Shown here one piece after another: positions 22,915-30,117 of a DNA stretch of 30,117 nt. The notes beneath the pieces were generated by a model, which was not told where the DNA came from, did not search any database, and saw nothing but the letters and a program-made list of their open reading frames with translations. Origin of the DNA: a virus; the IMG/VR virus record IMGVR_UViG_3300047300_000536, positions 1 through 30,117 of that record; one strand, written 5' to 3'. The stretch's first letter is position 1. Each line of letters begins with the position of its first letter. The position numbers were made by a program, and so were the translations under genes.

Positions 22915-23485
22915 GACCTTCCGCAATAGTGCGGTACGAAGCCCCCGAAGCTCGTTCAGAAACAATCCTCTGACGAATCTCTTCGGGGGTTTTGTTCTTT
23001 GGTCCCATATCTACACCCCACACGATGCCACGTTTACGTCGGTCTTCGTGAACATCCTTTTGACGAGCGGCGATAATTCCGCGTTCCATCTCAGCCAGAG
23101 CGGACATGATTGTCACGACGAATCGGCCTTGATAGGAAGACGTGTCGAGGTTGAGGTCCAGCATCACAAGACGCCAACCGTTTGTATTGGCTCGGTCGAT
23201 GACACTAAGGAAGTCTTTTGTTGAACGAGCAAGTCGGTCGATACGAGTGACAAACAATGCTTGAGCCTCGCCAGCATCTAAACGCTTGAGTGCGTCAGTT
23301 AGGGCTGGTCGTCCAGAGATAGATTTACCAGAACGTCCTTCCTCACGAACAAACTCTATGTCGGTGAACCCAGCTAATTCGGCTGCTTGCTTCAGTTGAC
23401 GTTCTTGAACATCCAAAGATACGCCGTCATTTACTTGCATAGCGGTAGATACGCGGGCGTAGAGAAGGGCAAGTCCTTCGCTCAT
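22823..23485 (-). CDS. Small serine recombinase (resolvase/invertase type)
   Basis: This protein has 220 residues. Catalytic S13 lies in YARVST, with R84 and R87 in RIDRLARS and the long E-helix starting MSALAEMERG. A C-terminal helix-turn-helix follows (SGASYRTIAEGLNRD then GRRWYPTTVKNLV). It lacks the zinc-ribbon and coiled-coil region of large serine integrases, so inversion, resolution or site-specific deletion is more likely than integration. It starts 2 bases after the stop of the cysteine-rich gene and is presumably co-transcribed. Its 3' 92 bases overlap the glycosyltransferase gene on the other strand. Family assignment is secure; its DNA site is not identified. Confidence 0.93.
   Translation of the reverse strand: MSEGLALLYARVSTAMQVNDGVSLDVQERQLKQAAELAGFTDIEFVREEGRSGKSISGRPALTDALKRLDAGEAQALFVTRIDRLARSTKDFLSVIDRANTNGWRLVMLDLNLDTSSYQGRFVVTIMSALAEMERGIIAARQKDVHEDRRKRGIVWGVDMGPKNKTPEEIRQRIVSERASGASYRTIAEGLNRDSIPTQNGRRWYPTTVKNLVDLLQQPD
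22942..23000 (+). terminator. Terminator-like hairpin for the glycosyltransferase transcript, inside the recombinase gene
   Basis: CCCCCGAAG (22942-22950) pairs with CTTCGGGGG (22981-22989), with an inner TCAGA/TCTGA pair in the 30-base loop, and is followed by TTTTGTTCTTT. It lies 28 bases after the glycosyltransferase stop. A smaller CCGCA-ATAG-TGCGG hairpin (22921-22934) precedes it. Because the DNA also codes for the recombinase on the other strand, pairing could be coincidental, but the T-rich tail supports a terminator. Confidence 0.5.
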
Positions 23486-23487
23486 AT

Positions 23488-24273
23488 TTACTCGTTAAAA
23501 GTTGGTTGAGATGTGCACGAACAACCACTTTCGCACACCAAGTCGAGTGCCTCGCACGGGGCAAAATCTGAAGACTCATCTTCAACATTTAGTGAAGCCA
23601 CCAGTGAGGCCACAAGCGGATTGAGGTTCGAAGCTTCGCTATGGCGTGGGTGCATTTTTGGAAGCAAGTCGTTGTCTGACACATATTTTGGGTTTGAAGG
23701 TTTCCCAGATTTAACGAGCTTCAAGAAAGCATTAACACGAGCCATTGCCCAAGAGTTTCGGTTTTGGTCTGGTCGGTGGGAAGTTGAGAATGCCCCTGCT
23801 CCACGTCGATAGACAGCTTTCAACTTTGCAAGAGTCACCTTACGTCCGTTTGGTGCTTTCTCGTTGTGGTATGCAACCTTCTTTTCAAGAGACTTGATGA
23901 TTGTGTCAGTAAACTCGACGCCCTTGCCAGTTGCGGCTGACCCAGACTTGTTCTTGTCGGAACCTTTAATCTGGTCCTTTTTAGGTGCTGGCTTTGACCC
24001 AGCGGTGGCAGTTACAGCACCATCTGGGAGAACTGCAAAACGGCAAAGCCCTCCGTCTTCAACTTCTGCAGCGATAATTTGGCAACCATTAGGGGCGTTG
24101 AAAAATACACAGTTTCCGCACTTAACGCCAATTTTTGCGTTTTCCTCGTTCTCGGAGGCTGGGGTATATCCAGCCCAAATCCCCGTATTGTCATCGTTGA
24201 ACTTGCCATACTTGTTGGCAATCAGAAGCAGAGCATCGGCGAGTTCTTGCTCTTCGGGGACGAGTTTTTCCAT
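23488..24273 (-). CDS. Cysteine-rich protein of unknown function coupled to the recombinase
   Basis: The chosen start is ATG 24273, since a -10-like TATACT ends 6 bases upstream and would give a leaderless mRNA; a TTG at 24291 is also in frame. The 261-residue protein has C52, C55, C64 and C77 in a CGNCVFFNAPNGC-type metal or Fe-S knuckle. A Lys/Ser-rich linker and a helical domain (LKAVYRRGAGAFSTS, NSWAMARVNAFLKLV) come next; that domain resembles a small module appended to various phage proteins. The C-terminal tail has four more cysteines (CESGCSC). No enzyme motif is present. It lies 2 bases upstream of the recombinase and may assist it, but that is position-based. Confidence 0.6.
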   Translation of the reverse strand: MEKLVPEEQELADALLLIANKYGKFNDDNTGIWAGYTPASENEENAKIGVKCGNCVFFNAPNGCQIIAAEVEDGGLCRFAVLPDGAVTATAGSKPAPKKDQIKGSDKNKSGSAATGKGVEFTDTIIKSLEKKVAYHNEKAPNGRKVTLAKLKAVYRRGAGAFSTSHRPDQNRNSWAMARVNAFLKLVKSGKPSNPKYVSDNDLLPKMHPRHSEASNLNPLVASLVASLNVEDESSDFAPCEALDLVCESGCSCTSQPTFNE

Positions 24274-24279
24274 ATGACT

Positions 24280-24285
24280 AGTATA
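24280..24285 (-). promoter_or_regulatory. -10 element giving a likely leaderless transcript
   Basis: On the minus strand, TATACT is followed by six bases and then the ATG at 24273, so transcription would begin at or next to the start codon. No Shine-Dalgarno sequence precedes this ATG. Leaderless mRNAs are common in actinobacteria. The -35 region is poor. Confidence 0.45.
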
Positions 24286-24291
24286 AATCAA

Positions 24292-24423
24292 CTGATGAGA
24301 TATGATTTCTGAATGTTATATAATAATGTATCGACCTGTACATAGATTTCACGAAAAAACCGTGTATAACCTTAGTTTTAAGTCTATAAATTCAAGGCTG
24401 AATTACGTGAGATACTTATAGGG
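24292..24423. other. AT-rich intergenic region with two -10-like boxes
   Basis: This 132-base stretch has no gene. It contains TATAAT (24319-24324), a TGTACA palindrome near 24337-24342, a short CACG/CGTG dyad around 24350-24364, and TGTATAACCT (24363-24372), identical to the -10 of the gene at 14082. It probably drives the small plus-strand ORF that follows and may hold a recombinase site, though I see no convincing crossover dyad. Confidence 0.45.
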
Positions 24424-24525
24424 ATGGATAAGTATTCTGAGTCATATAGATGCTCAATATGTAAAGTTTGGTATGTAGTTCCGTCACTAGCTCGTTGGTG
24501 TGAACAAACAAAACACAATAAATAA
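24424..24525 (+). CDS. 33-residue zinc-finger-like small protein
   Basis: The ORF begins MDKYSESYRCSICKVW and ends WCEQTKHNK. It has CxxC at 10-13 and C26 followed by H31, a plausible C2-C-H zinc knuckle. The frame stays open for 14 codons upstream of the ATG, after a TAA at 24379, without a standard start. TGTATAACCT lies 52 bases upstream. The ribosome-binding site is poor (AGGG touches the ATG). It ends 2 bases before the stop of the convergent fibre gene. It may be a real small regulator or a remnant; a coding role is tentative. Confidence 0.4.
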   Translation: MDKYSESYRCSICKVWYVVPSLARWCEQTKHNK

Positions 24526-24546
24526 AACTACTGCTGTCCCCACAGC
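24509..24546 (-). terminator. Terminator of the minus-strand fibre operon
   Basis: On the minus strand, GCTGT-GGGG-ACAGC (24546-24533) forms a small perfect stem that overlaps the last codons of the fibre gene. It is followed, after AGTAG, by a T-rich run (TTTTATTTATTGTGTTTTG). Strength is moderate because the stem is only 5 bp. Confidence 0.45.
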
Positions 24547-25550
24547 GTCCAGGCAGTGGCATTTTTTACATACCTAAATCCATCTACCCACGCAGTTCCA
24601 TTAAAAACTTTTACGTTTGGGCTTCCTAGCCAAGTTCCGCCTACTCCGTAAACACCGCCAGCCGTGTTGACTGCTGCGGACACAGCACTTCTGCTTCCGC
24701 TATGTGCTTGTAAATCAAAATAACTTGTTACTGGACTACTTGCATTTGCAGTGTCGGCAGCTAACATCAAGTCTGTTGCTGAATTTAGTGCCGCTACCAT
24801 GTACACATACGACACTGCTGGATTCAAACCTGTAATAGTTCTAGAGGTAACTGTGCTTCCAGTATCATCAACTACTACAGACCAATCTGCTGCAGTATTT
24901 GCAGTAGCGTTAGCAAGCCGCTGGTAAATTCTGTATCCATTAACCCCCGCAGTGGTTCCACCGTCTGTCGGAGCGGTCCAAGATAGGGATACAGCCGTAG
25001 CATTGACCGTTGAGCCCGTTAAAGCTGTTGGTGCGTTTGGTACAGATTGAACTACAATTTGAGCATAAATTCTTCGTCCAGCCCATGACGTAGACTCGAC
25101 TCCATTGTTGTAAATGGTGGCTCCAGCTACGGTGGCTGTGTTAAATCTTACGTTACCAGTGTCATTTTTTTGGAATCCATAGTAGACGGTCGTTGCACGT
25201 GCAGATAGATAGTTTGGTGTAAGAGTTGTGCTAGCACCAGTTGCATTTGTGGCACCAGATTGATAGCCACCAGCACCGCTTGTGGCAGTAGCAATTTGAA
25301 AATCAACAGTCGAAGTAGTTGGGCTTGCGTCTGCCCACCAATATATCTTTAGGCTTGACATATTTACTGGTCTACCGTCCAAAGAAACGTCTCCACCAGT
25401 ACCAGTTGTTCCAATAGCCCCTGTTGCTGGAGCCTCGGTTGTAGTTACGGAAGCACTAACTGTCCAGTTTGATACGATGTCTGTTCCCGCAGCTTCAGCA
25501 GTCCACGAGTTGTACTGTGCTGAGCCAAAAGTAACTGTCTGTTGTGTCAT
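24528..25550 (-). CDS. Tail fibre protein with fibronectin type III domain
   Basis: This protein has 340 residues. Residues 1-168 are a beta-rich domain with many Thr/Ser/Ala. Residues 170-275 form a fibronectin type III module (PNAPTALTGST, VSLSWTAPTDGG, GYRIYQR, ITGLNPAVSYVYMVAA). The C-terminal segment ends WVDGFRYVKNATAWTLWGQQ, a type of short aromatic tip repeat frequent in actinophage tail proteins. It is likely an accessory fibre or adhesin at the tail tip. It lies 12 bases downstream of the collagen-like fibre gene and is in its operon. The ATG has only a distant AGG upstream, so it may depend on coupling. Confidence 0.8.
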   Translation of the reverse strand: MTQQTVTFGSAQYNSWTAEAAGTDIVSNWTVSASVTTTEAPATGAIGTTGTGGDVSLDGRPVNMSSLKIYWWADASPTTSTVDFQIATATSGAGGYQSGATNATGASTTLTPNYLSARATTVYYGFQKNDTGNVRFNTATVAGATIYNNGVESTSWAGRRIYAQIVVQSVPNAPTALTGSTVNATAVSLSWTAPTDGGTTAGVNGYRIYQRLANATANTAADWSVVVDDTGSTVTSRTITGLNPAVSYVYMVAALNSATDLMLAADTANASSPVTSYFDLQAHSGSRSAVSAAVNTAGGVYGVGGTWLGSPNVKVFNGTAWVDGFRYVKNATAWTLWGQQ

Positions 25551-25562
25551 GCGAAGCTTAAC

Positions 25563-29150
<3,588 letters not shown>

Positions 29151-29167
29151 TTATTTGTGTATACCTA

Positions 29168-30117
29168 TTATCCCACGACAACTGCACGATACGTGTCAGC
29201 AGCCACGTTGGCTGTTGCTACGAACGACAGGGTCACTGCGGTGGTGTTGGTGCGAGCAACGTCGACTTCAACTTGAGTGTAGGATGACAACTCGTAAACC
29301 TGAACCGTAACATCTCGAGAGTTAAGGTTGTGGCTTACTACCCAAGTAACTACCGAGCTAGTTGGCTGCAGCAACGTGTTGTTGACTGCGTACTTGGTTG
29401 TAGGTGCTGCGGTTGAAATAGCCGAAGCAATGGTGTTGTCAACGTATGACTTAGTTGCAGCGTGCAGGTTGGCTGAAGGGTCACCAGACAGAGTCAAAGC
29501 ACCAGTCATTGTGTCGCCAGACTTGCTTACCTTAGTACCAATCGAAGTGGTAATTGTGGTAGCAAAACTAGCGTCATCGTTGATGGCTGCAGCAAGCTCG
29601 TTCAGTGTGTCTAGAAGTCCAGGGGCTCCATCTACTACCTGAGCAATAGCGTTTGACACATAGGACTGAGTTGCAATTGTTCCATCAACCGAAATCTGAC
29701 CCGTGGTGTTGTTGTAGGTAATACCAGTACCACCGCTAATGGACGTGCGGGCACGTGCGGTAGTGAAGTAAAGGTTGGTAGTTCCTTCTGCTAGGTCATC
29801 GGTGTCTTTGCCAACCCATTGGTCAGCAACCGTAAAGTCAATCTTGTTTCCAGCGTCACCGTATGTGACAGTAATACCAGACTGAGCACCAGCGGCAATA
29901 GCGTTTCCGATAGCGTCTTGTGCACGCTCATCGGTGAAGTAAAGGTTTGTTCCTTCAGCCAAATCACTGGTCGTTGAGTCAGCTACACCGTTTTCGGCGG
30001 TGATGGTTAGACCAGAGCCGTTACCAGTAATTGTGATGTTGCTCTTTGTTGCACTAGTCAGAAGGTTTGCTGCAGCGTTAGCGGCACGACCGTCAGTGAA
30101 ATAGAGGTTACTGCCCT
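29168..30117 (-). CDS. Tail fibre protein with repeated LYFT-RA modules (start beyond window)
   Basis: The frame is open to the right edge, so only the C-terminal 316 residues are seen; a TTG at 29962 is not needed as a start. Three copies of a short motif (NLYFTDGRA, NLYFTDERA, NLYFTTARA) about 50 residues apart mark a repeated fibre-shaft module known from several phage tail fibres. The chain then runs through a helical trimerisation-like segment (VVDGAPGLLDTLNELAAAI, DTMTGALTLSGDPSANLHA) and ends in a beta-rich tip. It is directly upstream of the collagen-like gene (29-base gap) and surely in the same operon. A structural role is secure; attachment order is unknown. Confidence 0.85.
   Translation of the reverse strand, partial: GSNLYFTDGRAANAAANLLTSATKSNITITGNGSGLTITAENGVADSTTSDLAEGTNLYFTDERAQDAIGNAIAAGAQSGITVTYGDAGNKIDFTVADQWVGKDTDDLAEGTTNLYFTTARARTSISGGTGITYNNTTGQISVDGTIATQSYVSNAIAQVVDGAPGLLDTLNELAAAINDDASFATTITTSIGTKVSKSGDTMTGALTLSGDPSANLHAATKSYVDNTIASAISTAAPTTKYAVNNTLLQPTSSVVTWVVSHNLNSRDVTVQVYELSSYTQVEVDVARTNTTAVTLSFVATANVAADTYRAVVVG

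Noticed and set aside
22823-23485. Serine integrase with adjacent attP
   Set aside because: The protein is only 220 residues and lacks the large C-terminal domains; no attP-like dyad was recognised near it.
23513-24312. Plus-strand open frames opposite the cysteine-rich gene
   Set aside because: The minus-strand frame has coherent domains and coupling to the recombinase; the plus-strand products are Ser/Pro-rich with no recognised motif.

Overview
The window looks like part of a tailed double-stranded DNA bacteriophage (siphovirus-like) that infects an actinobacterium. The host call rests mainly on a WhiB-family gene (14960-15439), a family confined to actinobacteria and their phages. A pyrimidine-dimer-glycosylase-like gene related to mycobacterial proteins and actinophage-style tail, HTH and phosphoesterase genes agree with it. 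The DNA is moderate in GC by eye, well below typical Streptomyces or Mycobacterium. That would fit a low-GC actinobacterium such as a freshwater planktonic lineage, but this is inference. There are no rRNA genes, and I found no tRNA genes, CRISPR array or insertion sequence. Both window ends cut through genes.

Layout. (1) 2-5733, plus strand: end of a tail module, with the C-terminal part of a minor tail protein, a 1,328-residue tail fibre and three small genes of unknown function. (2) 5789-12280, plus strand: replication and recombination cassette behind a near-consensus promoter. It holds family A DNA polymerase, RuvC-like resolvase, SNF2-type helicase, Cas4/RecB-like nuclease, Sak4-like ATPase and an SSB-like protein. 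(3) 12349-15439, plus strand: accessory genes, including a possible GT-B glycosyltransferase, small unknowns, the dimer-glycosylase-like protein and a WhiB protein with an extra zinc ribbon. (4) 18908-15426, minus strand: membrane protein, small HTH-like protein, phosphoesterase, methyltransferase and GT2 glycosyltransferase. (5) 18909-19057: divergent control region with a dyad and three copies of TGGTGTAT. (6) 19091-22914, plus strand: excisionase-like HTH protein, primase-polymerase/helicase and a GT-A-like glycosyltransferase. (7) 24273-22823, minus strand: cysteine-rich protein and small serine recombinase. (8) 24424-24525, plus strand: a 33-residue zinc-finger-like ORF. (9) 30117-24528, minus strand: second tail-fibre module, including a 1,191-residue collagen-like fibre with Gly-X-Thr repeats.

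How the genes fit together. The polymerase, primase-helicase, SNF2 helicase, SSB, Sak4 ATPase, Cas4-like nuclease and RuvC form a nearly self-contained replication and recombination set. Three glycosyltransferase-type genes, a methyltransferase and two fibre modules suggest a phage that builds and perhaps decorates elaborate fibres. Many genes are joined by TAATG, TAGTG or ATGA overlaps, and several promoters sit so close to their start codon that the transcripts may be nearly leaderless.
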